Positions 34,175 to 43,620 of a stretch of 64,000 bases of DNA are shown here, in pieces; position 1 is the first letter of the stretch, and each line of letters opens with the position of its first letter. This DNA comes from Formivibrio citricus (GTDB lineage Bacteria > Pseudomonadota > Gammaproteobacteria > Burkholderiales > Chitinibacteraceae), in NCBI RefSeq assembly GCF_900115065.1, contig NZ_FOVE01000019.1:1-64000 (forward strand), written 5' to 3'. Below the pieces are notes generated by a model. The model saw only the letters and a list, made by a program, of their open reading frames with translations. It made no database searches and was not told where the DNA came from. Made by a program: the position numbers and the translations under genes.

Positions 34175-35317
34175 ATGTTTTTTGATTTTGATGCCGTAAT
34201 TCCCCGGCAGGGCACGTCGAGCCTGAAATGGGAAAAATACGCCGGCCGCGACGTGCTGCCGCTCTGGGTCGCGGACATGGATTTTGCTGCGCCGCCCGCC
34301 GTGATCGAGGCGCTGCATGCACGCATCGACCATGGCATCTTCGGCTACACGCGCTCGCCGGCCAGCGCCAATGCGGCGGTCGTCGAGTATTTGCAGGCGC
34401 GCTACGGCTGGGCGATTCAACCGGAATGGATTGTCTGGCTGCCGGGGCTGGTGCCGGGGATCAACCTCGCCTGCCGCGCAGTTGGCGAACCCGGCGATGC
34501 GGCGCTGACCTGTACCCCGGTCTATCCGCCGTTTCTGTTCGCGCCGGGACTGAACCAGCTTGAACTGGTCGCGGTGCCGCTGTGCGAGCAAGCCGGCGAA
34601 TGGCAGTTCGACTTTGCAGCCATGAAAGCGGCGATCACGCCGCGTACCCGCCTGCTGATCCTTTGCCATCCGCATAATCCGGTCGGGCGCATCTGGCGGC
34701 GCGAAGAGCTGACGCAACTGGCCGACTTCGCCCGGCAGTACGACCTTACCGTGGTCAGCGACGAAATCCACTGCGACCTGCTGCTCGACGAGGGGGCGCG
34801 GCATCTGCCTTTTGCCTGTGTTTCCGAGGATGCCGGCCGGCGGGCCATCACCCTGATGGCACCGTCCAAGACCTACAACCTGCCGGGGCTTTCGTGCTCG
34901 TTGGCCGTGATTCCGGATGCCGCGTTGCGCCAGGCTTTCCAGCGCGCCATGCGCGGGATCATGCCGGAGGTCAACGCGCTGGGTTACACCGCCACCGAAG
35001 CGGCGTTCCGCCATGGCGGCGAGTGGCTGGAAGCCTTGCTTGCCTACCTGCGCGGCAACTGCGACCGCGTCGTGGCAGCACTCGACGGCGTGGCCGGCCT
35101 CAGGGTCACGCGCCCGCAGGCGACGTATCTCGCCTGGATCGATTGCCGCGAGAGCAGCATCGAATCGCCGCAACGCTTTTTCGAAGAAGCCGGTGTCGGC
35201 TTGTCCGACGGCGCCGATTTCGGCCTGCCGGGTTTCGTACGCCTGAATTTCGGGTGCCCGCGCGCTACGCTGGACCAAGCGCTGAAAAGGATGAGGACTG
35301 CTCTGTTGTCCAGATAA
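34175..35317 (+). CDS. patB: PLP-dependent C-S lyase, PatB/MalY family
   Basis: This 380-residue fold-type I aminotransferase-like enzyme has PLWVADMDFAAPPAV near the N-terminus, CHPHNPVGR, SDEIHCDLL and the PLP Lys in APSKTYNLPGL, all signatures of MalY/PatB cystathionine beta-lyases. It likely cleaves cystathionine or cysteine to pyruvate, ammonia and a thiol. The start at 34175 follows the small membrane protein stop by 2 nt; earlier in-frame starts lie inside that gene. Connects to the methionine genes functionally, not by position. Confidence 0.88.
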   Translation: MFFDFDAVIPRQGTSSLKWEKYAGRDVLPLWVADMDFAAPPAVIEALHARIDHGIFGYTRSPASANAAVVEYLQARYGWAIQPEWIVWLPGLVPGINLACRAVGEPGDAALTCTPVYPPFLFAPGLNQLELVAVPLCEQAGEWQFDFAAMKAAITPRTRLLILCHPHNPVGRIWRREELTQLADFARQYDLTVVSDEIHCDLLLDEGARHLPFACVSEDAGRRAITLMAPSKTYNLPGLSCSLAVIPDAALRQAFQRAMRGIMPEVNALGYTATEAAFRHGGEWLEALLAYLRGNCDRVVAALDGVAGLRVTRPQATYLAWIDCRESSIESPQRFFEEAGVGLSDGADFGLPGFVRLNFGCPRATLDQALKRMRTALLSR

Positions 35318-35374
35318 AAACGGGTGCCAAGCGCCTGTCTGCCCGACTTTGCGTTAACGCAATAGCCGGGCAAA

Positions 35375-36397
35375 ATGCTGTCAGGATTGAATGAAAGGAT
35401 GGCGGCGCCCATGTGGCAATTCTTGCAGCGACTGTGGAAAAGTGAACCAAACGCATCTCAGTCGGTCGATCCGGAATTCATCGATCAATTGGTGGAAATC
35501 GCCAGTCCGCGCATCCGCATGGTCAGCGGTTACCGGGACAAGCTGGGGCCGGTCGTTGCCCATGCCGGCGAAGCCGTACATGCGTTGGAGGAAAAGCTGC
35601 CGCGTCCGGTGGTGCTGACCACCGAAAACTGGCGCGCTGATCCGCTGCTTGGCATCGCGTTCGCGAACCCGACGCGCATGGCGGAGATCGTGTCCGCGAG
35701 CGAAGCGGTGCGCCAGTGGTTTGTCCAGAACCCGCTGGCCGAACGCGCGTTTGCCGTGCTGGCCATGACGCGCGAGATCCATTCCCGCTACGGAATGGAA
35801 GAGAAAGACGGTTTCGTGCGCCAGGATGTATTGCAGCAAGTACTGGTTTTGCGTGAGCACCGCTTGGGCGAGCCGGTTGCCACCGAGGGCGAACTGGCCC
35901 GGCAGGCGCGGATGCGCGCCATGGAAGAACTGGCGCACCATGCGGCGCGACGCATCCAGAGCCTGGAGGCGGAGCGGGCGCTGATCGAAAGCGAGATCAA
36001 CACCTTGCGCATCGCCTTGCGCCTGGGCGGCAGCACCGATCCGATTTCGGCCTCGGCCATGCAGCGCCAGCGCCAAAAACGCCTGGATGTGCTGACCGGC
36101 GATCTGGCCGTGACGCGCGATGCGTTGCAGGCCGAAAAGCAGCTGGCCATCCTGAGCGGGGCATTGCGCGATCCCGCCGGGCAGTTGCGGTTCTGCGAAA
36201 CCGAGCTTGATGTCGACTCGCTGGGCGTGTTGCGACCGGGGGATGCGCGTGCGCGCCGGGTGCGTCTGGTTGAAATCGAGATGATCACCGATGCGCCCGT
36301 GCAGCGGGTTTTGCTGCCGGTGGAAATCCCCCGCGCGCTGGTCCGGACGGAAGAAGACCGGGCGGAGCCCAGCATTTTCAGTGTGACAGCGTTTTGA
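35375..36397 (+). CDS. Helical/coiled-coil protein upstream of citX, unknown function
   Basis: This protein of up to 340 residues has no signal peptide or membrane helix. Residues about 165-230 form long charged helices (ARRIQSLEAERALIESEINTL), probably coiled coil; the N-terminal part includes IDQLVEIASPRIRMVSGYRDKL. Starts at 35375, 35399 and 35411 are possible and none has a clear binding site. It is followed 33 nt later by citX. Not a known citrate lyase component; no family recognised. Confidence 0.65.
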   Translation: MLSGLNERMAAPMWQFLQRLWKSEPNASQSVDPEFIDQLVEIASPRIRMVSGYRDKLGPVVAHAGEAVHALEEKLPRPVVLTTENWRADPLLGIAFANPTRMAEIVSASEAVRQWFVQNPLAERAFAVLAMTREIHSRYGMEEKDGFVRQDVLQQVLVLREHRLGEPVATEGELARQARMRAMEELAHHAARRIQSLEAERALIESEINTLRIALRLGGSTDPISASAMQRQRQKRLDVLTGDLAVTRDALQAEKQLAILSGALRDPAGQLRFCETELDVDSLGVLRPGDARARRVRLVEIEMITDAPVQRVLLPVEIPRALVRTEEDRAEPSIFSVTAF

Positions 36398-36430
36398 TGC
36401 GCTGTTCGTATAAACGAGAACAATGTTTTG

Positions 36431-36961
36431 ATGAAAACAAAAGAAGTCAGTCTGGAGGAAATCCTCGCCGCGCGGGACAGTCGGGTGGAGCGCCAGCAGG
36501 CCGCGCTGGCCCGGTGGCGCTTGCCGCTGGTATCCCTGACGCTCGTGATGCCCGGTCCTCTGAAGGATTCGGATACGGCCCGCTTCTTGCTGGATGAGGC
36601 CATTGCCGAAGTCGATGCCCTGTGCCGCGACCGGGGTTGGGTGGTGAGATCGTTCGAAGCCATTCGCCAGCCGACCGGGCCGGAAGCGCTGTATGCGGTC
36701 GATACCGATGCGCAAACGCTGAAGCGAGCGCTGACCGGGCTCGAAGAGCAACATGCACTGGGGCGCCTGTGGGATATGGATGTGATCGATCCGGTCGAGG
36801 GGAGCCTCTCGCGGCGCAGCCTGGGGCTGGAGAGCCGCCGCTGCCTGGTCTGTGATGAGCCGGGACATGCCTGCGCACGTTCGCGCGCACACCCGCTGCC
36901 CGAGCTGATGGCTGCGATCAAGGAGAGAGTGGATGGATACCGGCATCGCCGTGCCGCTTAG
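36431..36961 (+). CDS. citX: Holo-citrate lyase synthase (CitX)
   Basis: This 176-residue transferase attaches the triphosphoribosyl-dephospho-CoA prosthetic group to the acyl carrier subunit (CitD) of citrate lyase. It shows SLEEILAARDSRVERQQ, LVMPGPLKDS, WDMDVIDP and RRCLVCDEPGHACARSR, all conserved in CitX. The ATG at 36431 is preferred over the TTG one codon earlier. It overlaps citG by 29 nt, so the two are coupled. No citCDEF genes are present in the window. Confidence 0.93.
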   Translation: MKTKEVSLEEILAARDSRVERQQAALARWRLPLVSLTLVMPGPLKDSDTARFLLDEAIAEVDALCRDRGWVVRSFEAIRQPTGPEALYAVDTDAQTLKRALTGLEEQHALGRLWDMDVIDPVEGSLSRRSLGLESRRCLVCDEPGHACARSRAHPLPELMAAIKERVDGYRHRRAA

Positions 36962-37844
36962 CGTTTGCCTCGGACAACAGTTCGTGGCCACTGAGCGCTC
37001 GGAGGAAATGGCTACCAGAATTGGTGCCCTGGCACATGAGGCGCTCATCCGCGAGGTGGAACTTACCCCCAAGCCCGGATTGGTCGACCGCCGCAATGCC
37101 GGATCGCACCGGGACATGGATTTGCAGACTTTCCATGCCAGCGCCGCGGCGATCGCCGAATGGTTCCCGGTGTTTTTCCGGCGTGGTTTGGTGGATTGCG
37201 ACGTTCCGGCAAACCGCTTCCTGCCGTTGTTGCGACCGGAGGGGGTCGCCTGTGAAAACGCCATGTTCCGGGCTACCGATGGCGTCAATACCCACAAGGG
37301 CGGAATCTTTTCCATGGGCTTGCTTTGTGCTGCGGCAGGACGTCTGCACGGGCGGGGAGAGCCGCTTGGCCAGACAGCGTTGTGCGATGAGGTCGCGCAA
37401 ATCTGCGCGGCGCTGGTAGAGCAAGAACTGGAAGGGCGCGCCGAAGCGACGACTGCGGGCGAGTACCTTTTCCGCAAGCATGGCTTGACCGGTGCGCGTG
37501 GTGAAGTGGCTGCCGGATTCGCGACGGTGCGCGAACAATCGCTGCCGGTTTTCGAGCGAACAAGGGAACGCCATGGCTGCGAGGAACGGGCGCTGCATGC
37601 GGCCCTGCTGCAACTGCTGGCATTCAACCGGGATACCAATGTCGTTTCGCGTGGGGGAATGGACGGGTTGCATTTCGTCCAGGCCGAAGCGCGACGCCTG
37701 CTGGACGACGGGGGGATCGATCTTCCCGACTACCTTGAACGACTTGCTAGCCTGGACGATGCGCTGATTGTCCGCAATCTGAGCCCGGGCGGAAGCGCCG
37801 ATCTGCTGGCCGTGACGTGGTTCCTGGCGGACTTTCCGGCCTGA
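36933..37844 (+). CDS. citG: Triphosphoribosyl-dephospho-CoA synthase (CitG)
   Basis: This 303-residue enzyme makes the citrate lyase prosthetic group precursor from dephospho-CoA and ATP. It has TPKPGLVDRRNAGSHRDMD, GVNTHKGGIFSMG and SPGGSADLLAVTWF, the CitG signature blocks. The start overlaps citX; the upstream ~25 residues before EMATRIGALA are longer than usual. The same product can serve malonate decarboxylase in some bacteria (MdcB), but the citX partner argues for citrate lyase. Confidence 0.92.
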   Translation: MDTGIAVPLSVCLGQQFVATERSEEMATRIGALAHEALIREVELTPKPGLVDRRNAGSHRDMDLQTFHASAAAIAEWFPVFFRRGLVDCDVPANRFLPLLRPEGVACENAMFRATDGVNTHKGGIFSMGLLCAAAGRLHGRGEPLGQTALCDEVAQICAALVEQELEGRAEATTAGEYLFRKHGLTGARGEVAAGFATVREQSLPVFERTRERHGCEERALHAALLQLLAFNRDTNVVSRGGMDGLHFVQAEARRLLDDGGIDLPDYLERLASLDDALIVRNLSPGGSADLLAVTWFLADFPA

Positions 37845-37864
37845 GCGGGATAAATTACCGATGG

Positions 37865-39532
37865 ATGTTTGACGAAAAAATGCCAGATACGGGAATTCAT
37901 GAAACCAGGTGGAAGCGTTTCGCACGCTCCTTGACGTTCGAGGTGCGCCTGTTTTTGCTGCTGCTGGCAGTGACACTGGTGCTGCTGCTGACCGTCGGGC
38001 TGGCAGTTTCCTGGGCGATGGAAGATCTGCTTTATGAGCAGATCGGCTTGCGGGCCGAGGTCCAGGCCAAACAGATCTCCAGTGATCCAGAACTCGTTGC
38101 GGCGGTTCAGACCAGGAATCTGCCAGAAATTGCTGCGGTAGCCTCGCGATTGGAAACAGCCACCGATGCCGATTTCATCGTGATCGGCGACAAGAATACG
38201 AAGCATCTTTACCATCCCGACCCGAAGGTGAAGCCGGGCAGCCAGATGCAAGGCGGGGACAACGCCGAAGTGCTGGAAGGGCGAACCTCCGTAACGCTTA
38301 GAAGAGGGACGCTGGGAGTGTCCTTGCGCAGCAAGGCCCCGATCCGTTCGCAGGCGGGTGACATCATCGGCATCGTTTCGGTCGGCTATCTGCAAAAGGA
38401 AATTTTCGAGAGCCATTCCTCGCATCGCGGCCAGATCGTACTTTTCCTTGTCGCACTGATGGTGGGGCTTTTCTGGAGCGCCTGGCGCTTCTCCCTGCAT
38501 ATCAAGCGGCAGATGCTGGGGCTTGAACCTGTCGATATCAGCCGGTTGGTCCAGCAACAGGAAGCAGTGTTCGAATCGATCCACGAGGGCGTGGTCGCCA
38601 TCGGTGAGAGTGGGCGGGTGACCGCAATCAACCGGGCCGCGCGGGAGATTCTTGGCGATATCCGTCCGCATTCGCAAATCGTTGGCGAGTTTTTCAGCGA
38701 GCTGGTCGGCTTGCCCGGCTTTGGCCTGGCCGACAGTGCCCCCATGGAGGCCAAGGATGAAATCTATTTCTTCCGTGGTGTACAAGTCATCGCCAACATC
38801 GTTCCGGTCAGGATCAACGACATCCTGCAAGGCTGGGTCATCAGCTTCAGGCGCAAGGATGAAATCAGCACGCTTTCAATGCAGTTGAGCCAGATCCAGC
38901 GCTATGTCGATAATCTACGGGTTCTGCGCCATGAGCACATGAACTGGGTGGCGACCATTTCGGGTCTGCTGCAGATGCGGCATTACGATGAGGCGTTACG
39001 GCTGGCAAAGATGCAATCGGTGACGCAGCAGCAAGTCCTGGATTACATTTCCGGCGCATTTCTTGATCCGCGTATCTGTGGTCTGCTGATCGGCAAGTAT
39101 TATCGCGCCAAGGAACTGGGTCTGGAGTTGGCGTTTGACTCGGGCTGTCGCTTGAATCGGCTTCCGGATGTACTGGCTGAAGCGGAATGGATGTCGATTT
39201 TGGGCAATCTGTTGGATAATGCGTTCGATGCCGCGCTGACCGAAGGCGCGCAAGGCAACAAGGTTACGCTTTACATGGCCGAAACCGAAAAGGAACTGAT
39301 TATCGAAGTCGCTGACAATGGCTGCGGGATCGATGAATCGGTGCGGGGCCGGATTTTTGAGCGCGGAGTGAGCAGCAAAGGCAAAACCGCCGGCGAGCGT
39401 GGGATCGGGCTTTACCTGGTCAAGACTTACGTTGAGCAGGCGGGCGGCGTGATTACAGTCGATGACAACGAGCCATGCGGAACGGTGTTTTCGGTATTTA
39501 TTCCCAAGGGAGTCAATCGTGCAAACGTATGA
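37865..39532 (+). CDS. CitA/DcuS-type sensor histidine kinase
   Basis: This protein of about 555 residues has a first membrane helix (about 28-50), a periplasmic PAS-like sensor (about 55-195, with DFIVIGD..., HP and GTLGVSLRSKAPI), a second helix (about 200-220) and a cytoplasmic PAS. Then come the phosphoacceptor LRHEHMNWVATISGLLQ (His356) and an HATPase domain with LLDNAFDAAL and GERGIGLYLVK. This is the citrate/C4-dicarboxylate sensor family, and the position behind citXG favours citrate. The start is uncertain (37865 or 37880). It overlaps the response regulator gene. Confidence 0.88.
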   Translation: MFDEKMPDTGIHETRWKRFARSLTFEVRLFLLLLAVTLVLLLTVGLAVSWAMEDLLYEQIGLRAEVQAKQISSDPELVAAVQTRNLPEIAAVASRLETATDADFIVIGDKNTKHLYHPDPKVKPGSQMQGGDNAEVLEGRTSVTLRRGTLGVSLRSKAPIRSQAGDIIGIVSVGYLQKEIFESHSSHRGQIVLFLVALMVGLFWSAWRFSLHIKRQMLGLEPVDISRLVQQQEAVFESIHEGVVAIGESGRVTAINRAAREILGDIRPHSQIVGEFFSELVGLPGFGLADSAPMEAKDEIYFFRGVQVIANIVPVRINDILQGWVISFRRKDEISTLSMQLSQIQRYVDNLRVLRHEHMNWVATISGLLQMRHYDEALRLAKMQSVTQQQVLDYISGAFLDPRICGLLIGKYYRAKELGLELAFDSGCRLNRLPDVLAEAEWMSILGNLLDNAFDAALTEGAQGNKVTLYMAETEKELIIEVADNGCGIDESVRGRIFERGVSSKGKTAGERGIGLYLVKTYVEQAGGVITVDDNEPCGTVFSVFIPKGVNRANV

Positions 39533-40205
39533 TGTTTTGATTGTCGAAGACGAGGTGCGTCTGGCGGAACTGCATGCCGATTTTATTCGGGGTCTGGGCC
39601 GTTTCAATGTGACCGGCATTGCGGGAACGCTGGCCGATGCGCGCCGGATGATCGAAGCTTCCAAACCCAGGCTGGTTCTGCTGGACAATTACCTGCCGGA
39701 CGGCAATGGTATTGATTTGCTTGAATATCTGGTGGCCCAGGGCGGAGAGGTTCGCGTTATTTTCGTCACGGCAGCCAGTGAGATGGAGACCTGCAGCAAA
39801 GCGATTGCCTGCGGTGCCTTTGACTACATCATCAAGCCGGTTTCCTACGACCGCCTGAAGGCGGCTTTGGAGCGCTTCTGCCGTTTCGTCGATTCGCAGC
39901 AAGGCAGCGAAAAGGTGGATCAGCGACTGGTTGACCAACTCTACAACCTGCAATCCAAACCGGCCAGTGAAGAGCGGCGAACCAAGGGCATCGAGGAATT
40001 CACGCTGGGGCGTGTGAAAGAAGTTTTCCTGTCGGGCTCACAGAGCGAAACGACCGACAGCGTGGCGCGAATTCTCGGGATCAGCAAGACCACTGCCCGG
40101 CGCTACCTGGAATTCTGTGTGGAAATCCAGTTTCTGACGGCTGAGATCGTTTACGGCAAGGTCGGCCGTCCGGAGCGGGTTTATCGGCGCTTTGGCGCTG
40201 AGTAA
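39519..40205 (+). CDS. CitB/DcuR-type response regulator
   Basis: This 228-residue protein has a receiver domain with phosphoacceptor Asp56 (LVLLDNYLPDG) and conserved Lys in IIKPVSYDRL, then a C-terminal helix-turn-helix (TDSVARILGISKTTARRYLEF) of the CitB/DcuR type. The start is GTG at 39519, with AAGGGA 8 nt upstream, inside the 3' end of the sensor gene. It should control citrate-use genes, including probably citXG and the unseen lyase and transporter genes. Confidence 0.88.
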   Translation: MQTYDVLIVEDEVRLAELHADFIRGLGRFNVTGIAGTLADARRMIEASKPRLVLLDNYLPDGNGIDLLEYLVAQGGEVRVIFVTAASEMETCSKAIACGAFDYIIKPVSYDRLKAALERFCRFVDSQQGSEKVDQRLVDQLYNLQSKPASEERRTKGIEEFTLGRVKEVFLSGSQSETTDSVARILGISKTTARRYLEFCVEIQFLTAEIVYGKVGRPERVYRRFGAE

Positions 40206-40241
40206 AAATAGTTTTTCATGGGCCGGCGCAACCGGCAAACG

Positions 40242-40273
40242 GGCGGACCGGTTTTTGCCAGTCCGCCTTTTTT
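40242..40273 (+). terminator. Terminator after the response regulator gene
   Basis: GGCGGAC (40242-40248) pairs with GTCCGCC (40261-40267) over a 12-nt loop, followed by TTTTTT. Confidence 0.88.
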
Positions 40274-40577
40274 GTGACCTTTCTCCTTCCTGGGGCGTAT
40301 TTCGCCCCAGTCCCGCGCGATAGTCCTCGCTCGACTTGCCGTTCGTCGGCGCGCCTGGTTGGCTATTTCCCGCGCGCAAACCGAGTCGCGGCCCCTTCTC
40401 TGCTTATTATTGTAAAGCGCCCTTGAAATATGGCATGGCTCGCCCCTGCGTGTTGCCATCACCTTTTTCGTTCTTCTGGGGCTGCAGGCAGGTAAAAATC
40501 CCGTTTGCTGTTTTTTTTAATATGTTGCACAATATGAACTCATATAAAAAACATATAAAGAGACTTGGGGAAAGGTG
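40274..40577. other. Gene-free stretch with AT-rich segment
   Basis: The first ~230 bases carry nothing I can support. From 40500 the sequence is T- and A-rich (run of eight T, TTGCAC at 40525, TATAAA at 40543 and 40554) and could hold a promoter for the structured leader that follows, but hexamer spacing (12 or 23 nt) is poor. Confidence 0.4.
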
Positions 40578-40660
40578 GATCAAGCCGGGACTCCAGGTCA
40601 ACAAGAACGATTCGGGGCTTTGCCCCGTCCGTGGAGGCGGAGAGATTGGGTGACTTGATC
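40578..40660 (+). ncRNA. Candidate structured leader or small RNA before a hydrolase gene
   Basis: GATCAAG (40578-40584) pairs with CTTGATC (40654-40660); inside, CTCCA (40591-40595) pairs with TGGAG (40632-40636) and GGGGC (40614-40618) with GCCCC (40622-40626). The nested stems give a compact fold about 95 nt upstream of the hydrolase start. I could not match it to a known riboswitch class. Confidence 0.4.
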
Positions 40661-40753
40661 GGGATCTGCTGGCAGCCAGGGATGGCTCAATGCGAGAGCG
40701 GATTCTGTTTCGTATCGATGGATGCCTGTTTCTTTTTATAGTGAGTCGCGGCC

Positions 40754-41371
40754 ATGAAATTTTGCCATATCCACCAAGTTGATCATGCTCTGACGGCAGC
40801 GGCGGAGCACTATGACTTCGTTCTCGTTCCCGGGCTGTATGACAGCGGTCCCGATCATTGGCAAACGGTCTGGCAGCAGCGTTTCCCTTTCTGGAAGCGG
40901 GTCACGCAGCGCAAATGGGATGATCCCTACATCGAACTGTGGATCAGTGCCACCAGTCGCCTGGTGCAGCAGTGCTCGCGCCCCGTCATCCTGGTTGGGC
41001 ACAGCTTCGGTGCGCTGGCCTCCACCTGCGTTGCGCAGGAAATGCCGGAAAAAGTGGGTGGATTGATGCTGGTCGCGCCGGCCGAACCATCGCTTTTCGG
41101 CGTGGATTACATCGTTCCGGAATGCGATCTCGAAGTGCCAAGCGTGGTAGTCGCCAGCCATGACGACCGGGTGATGCAGTTTTCGCGAGCCATCCACTGG
41201 TCTTCCGTGTGGGGCTCGGAGCTGGTTGATCTTGGTAATGCCGGCCATATCAATGCCGAAGCCGGTTTTGGCTCGTGGCTGTACGGGCTGGAAGTGCTGC
41301 GCAGTCTGGCATCAAGGGTCGATGAGCAGCGCCAGGAGAAGTCCGAGCTGGTGCTGTCTGCGGATTGCTGA
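40754..41371 (+). CDS. RBBP9/YdeN-family alpha/beta hydrolase
   Basis: This 205-residue serine hydrolase begins MKFCHIHQVDHALT and has the strand-turn VLVPGLYDSGPDHWQ, the nucleophile elbow GHSFG (Ser84), the acid in VVASHDDRVM and the His in GNAGHINAEAGFGSW, all typical of the RBBP9 (DUF1749-like) family. Cytoplasmic, no lid domain. Substrate unknown. It stands alone with an unusual leader upstream and a terminator downstream. Confidence 0.88.
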   Translation: MKFCHIHQVDHALTAAAEHYDFVLVPGLYDSGPDHWQTVWQQRFPFWKRVTQRKWDDPYIELWISATSRLVQQCSRPVILVGHSFGALASTCVAQEMPEKVGGLMLVAPAEPSLFGVDYIVPECDLEVPSVVVASHDDRVMQFSRAIHWSSVWGSELVDLGNAGHINAEAGFGSWLYGLEVLRSLASRVDEQRQEKSELVLSADC

Positions 41372-41403
41372 TCTGCATAATCGGGGTCGCAGCACCACAA
41401 AAG

Positions 41404-41435
41404 AAAACGCCGCCTTTTAATGGCGGCGTTTTTCG
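41404..41435. terminator. Bidirectional terminator between hydrolase gene and pckG
   Basis: AACGCCGCC (41406-41414) and GGCGGCGTT (41422-41430) form a perfect 9-bp stem followed by TTTCGTT; A-rich on the other side, so it also serves pckG. Confidence 0.88.
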
Positions 41436-41451
41436 TTGCAGAAGACCCGGT

Positions 41452-43308
41452 TTATTCGCCAAGCGAGAGCTTGAACATTTCGTGTTTGAGCATGAGCTGG
41501 CGGGGTAGCTTGTCGCCCAGTTTGTCGAACCAGTCCTTGTGACTTGCCAGTTCCTGATCCCAGGCATCGGCATCGATCTTGATCAGGGCCTCAAATTCTT
41601 CCTGGGTGATATCGCTGCCGGTCCAGTCGAGCGTGCCATAGCGCGGCATCCAGCCCAGCGAGGTTTCCTGGGCGCCGATCCGGCCGCGGCAGCGATCGAC
41701 GATCCATCTCAGGACGCGCATGTTTTCGCCGAATCCCGGCCACATGAATTTGCCGTGCTCATTCATGCGGAACCAGTTGACGCAGAAAATTTTCGGCGAT
41801 TCTTCGACGGTTCGGCCCATCTTCAGCCAATGGTTGAAATAGTCGCCCATGTGGTAGCCACAGAAGGGCAGCATGGCAAACGGATCTCGGCGTACCACGC
41901 CTTGTTCGCCAAAGGCAGCTGCCGTGGTCTCCGAGCCGAGCGTGGCGGCCATGTACACGCCGTAGCTCCAGTTGAATGCCTGGTAGACCAGCGGTACTGT
42001 GGTGGCACGCCGTCCGCCGAAGATGAATGCCGAAATGGGAACGCCGTCGGGGTTTTCCCAGTCAGGATCGATGGACGGGCATTGTGCGGCCGGTGCAGTG
42101 AAACGCGAATTCGGATGTGCCGCCTTGCGGCCCGTAGCCTTGCCTATTTCCGGAGTCCAGTCGTTGCCTTGCCAGTCCAGGCAATGTGCCGGCGGTTCCT
42201 TGGACATGCCTTCCCACCATACGTCGCCATCATCAGTCAGCGCCACGTTGGTGAAGATGATGTTCTCCTTCAACGTGGCCATGGCGTTGAAGTTGGTCTT
42301 TTCGCTGGTGCCGGGCGCCACGCCGAAATAGCCGGCTTCAGGGTTGATGGCGTAGAAGCGGGTGATGCCGTCTGCATCCTTGCGAGGCTTGATCCAGGCG
42401 ATGTCGTCGCCAACCGTGTATACCTTCCAGCCGTTGAACGAGGCTGGCGGGATCAGCATGGCAAAGTTGGTCTTGCCGCAGGCCGACGGGAATGCGGCTG
42501 CAACGTAGGTTTTTTCTCCAGTGGGAGCTTCGACGCCCAGGATCAGCATGTGCTCGGCCAGCCAGCCTTCTTCGCGCGCCATGTTGGAGGCGATGCGCAA
42601 GGCGAAGCATTTCTTGCCCAGTAGCGCGTTGCCGCCGTAGCCGGAGCCGTAGGACCAGATTTCCCGGGTTTCCGGGAAATGGACGATGTATTTCGTCTTG
42701 GGGTTGCAGGGCCAGCGGGAATCCTTTTCGCCGTTGCTCAGCGGTGCGCCAACACTGTGGATGCAGGGCACATAGGCGCCGTCGGTGCCCAGGATGTCAT
42801 AAACCGCCTTGCCCATGCGCGTCATGATGCGCATGTTGGCGACCACGTACGGGCTGTCGGTAATTTCCACGCCGATATGTGCGATCGGGGAGCCGAGCGG
42901 CCCCATCGAAAAAGGGACGACATACATGGTGCGCCCGTGCATGCTGCCCTTGAACAGACCGTTCAGCTTTTCGCGCATGCGGGCGGGGTCTTCCCAGTTG
43001 TTGGTGGGGCCGGCGTCTTCTTCTTTTTGCGAACAGATGAAGGTGCGGTCTTCCACCCGGGCAACGTCGCTGGGGTCGGACAGGGCCAGGTAGGAATTGG
43101 GGCGTTTTTGCTCGTTGAGCTTGACCAGCATCCCGGCCTCGACCATCTCGGCGCACAAGCGGTCGTATTCTTCCTGGGAGCCATCCACCCAGACCACACG
43201 ATCCGGCTCGGTCAGTTCGGCAAGCGAGGCGACCCATTCTTTAAGGCCGTCGTGGCGAACATAGGAAGGCGCGGCATTCAGAGCGGCCTCTGCAAAGCGT
43301 TGAGTCAT
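41452..43308 (-). CDS. pckG: Phosphoenolpyruvate carboxykinase (GTP)
   Basis: This 618-residue enzyme converts oxaloacetate and GTP to PEP, CO2 and GDP. It has the kinase-1a loop [13 protein letters not shown], the active-site [15 protein letters not shown] region and FIFGGRR, and matches the GTP-dependent family in length (about 610-620), not the shorter ATP-type. The start codon at 43308 follows a 312-bp divergent gap. It would serve gluconeogenesis from organic acids such as the citrate handled by the nearby module. Confidence 0.96.
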   Translation of the reverse strand: MTQRFAEAALNAAPSYVRHDGLKEWVASLAELTEPDRVVWVDGSQEEYDRLCAEMVEAGMLVKLNEQKRPNSYLALSDPSDVARVEDRTFICSQKEEDAGPTNNWEDPARMREKLNGLFKGSMHGRTMYVVPFSMGPLGSPIAHIGVEITDSPYVVANMRIMTRMGKAVYDILGTDGAYVPCIHSVGAPLSNGEKDSRWPCNPKTKYIVHFPETREIWSYGSGYGGNALLGKKCFALRIASNMAREEGWLAEHMLILGVEAPTGEKTYVAAAFPSACGKTNFAMLIPPASFNGWKVYTVGDDIAWIKPRKDADGITRFYAINPEAGYFGVAPGTSEKTNFNAMATLKENIIFTNVALTDDGDVWWEGMSKEPPAHCLDWQGNDWTPEIGKATGRKAAHPNSRFTAPAAQCPSIDPDWENPDGVPISAFIFGGRRATTVPLVYQAFNWSYGVYMAATLGSETTAAAFGEQGVVRRDPFAMLPFCGYHMGDYFNHWLKMGRTVEESPKIFCVNWFRMNEHGKFMWPGFGENMRVLRWIVDRCRGRIGAQETSLGWMPRYGTLDWTGSDITQEEFEALIKIDADAWDQELASHKDWFDKLGDKLPRQLMLKHEMFKLSLGE

Positions 43309-43473
43309 GAGTGCAATCCCTTGTATTCCCAGACGGATTCATCCAGAATCCGCCGCTAGCGCATATTCGTCACCCCGGGATTCTTCATGCGCCCCGAGTG
43401 TGGAGAACGGGATTATACAATGGCTCTTGTAATATTAGTTTCAAAAATAAGCCGGGCATCGGTTTGTAAATAG

Positions 43474-43501
43474 GCGCTTTCACCAAGAAGGCGCTTTTTT
43501 T
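43474..43501 (+). terminator. Orphan plus-strand terminator between divergent genes
   Basis: GCGCTTTC (43474-43481) pairs with GAAGGCGC (43487-43494) with one G-U pair, followed by seven T. No plus-strand gene precedes it: pckG runs away and the QueD-like gene starts later. TATACA at about 43415 could be a -10 box for a short transcript. Otherwise 43309-43620 holds nothing I recognise. Confidence 0.7.
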
Positions 43502-43620
43502 ACGGCAAAAAAGAGGCGGGGGCACAACGCCTGAACGGGCTGGCCCGGAATATCGCAGGCTTGTCTTGCGCGGCAGCCCGCATATCTGTTAAAACCGGAC
43601 TCAATTTATCGGGTTCCGGC

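Noticed and set aside
40578-40660. Known riboswitch (glycine, guanidine, fluoride, c-di-GMP, preQ1, cobalamin)
   Set aside because: None of the conserved core strings of these classes is present.
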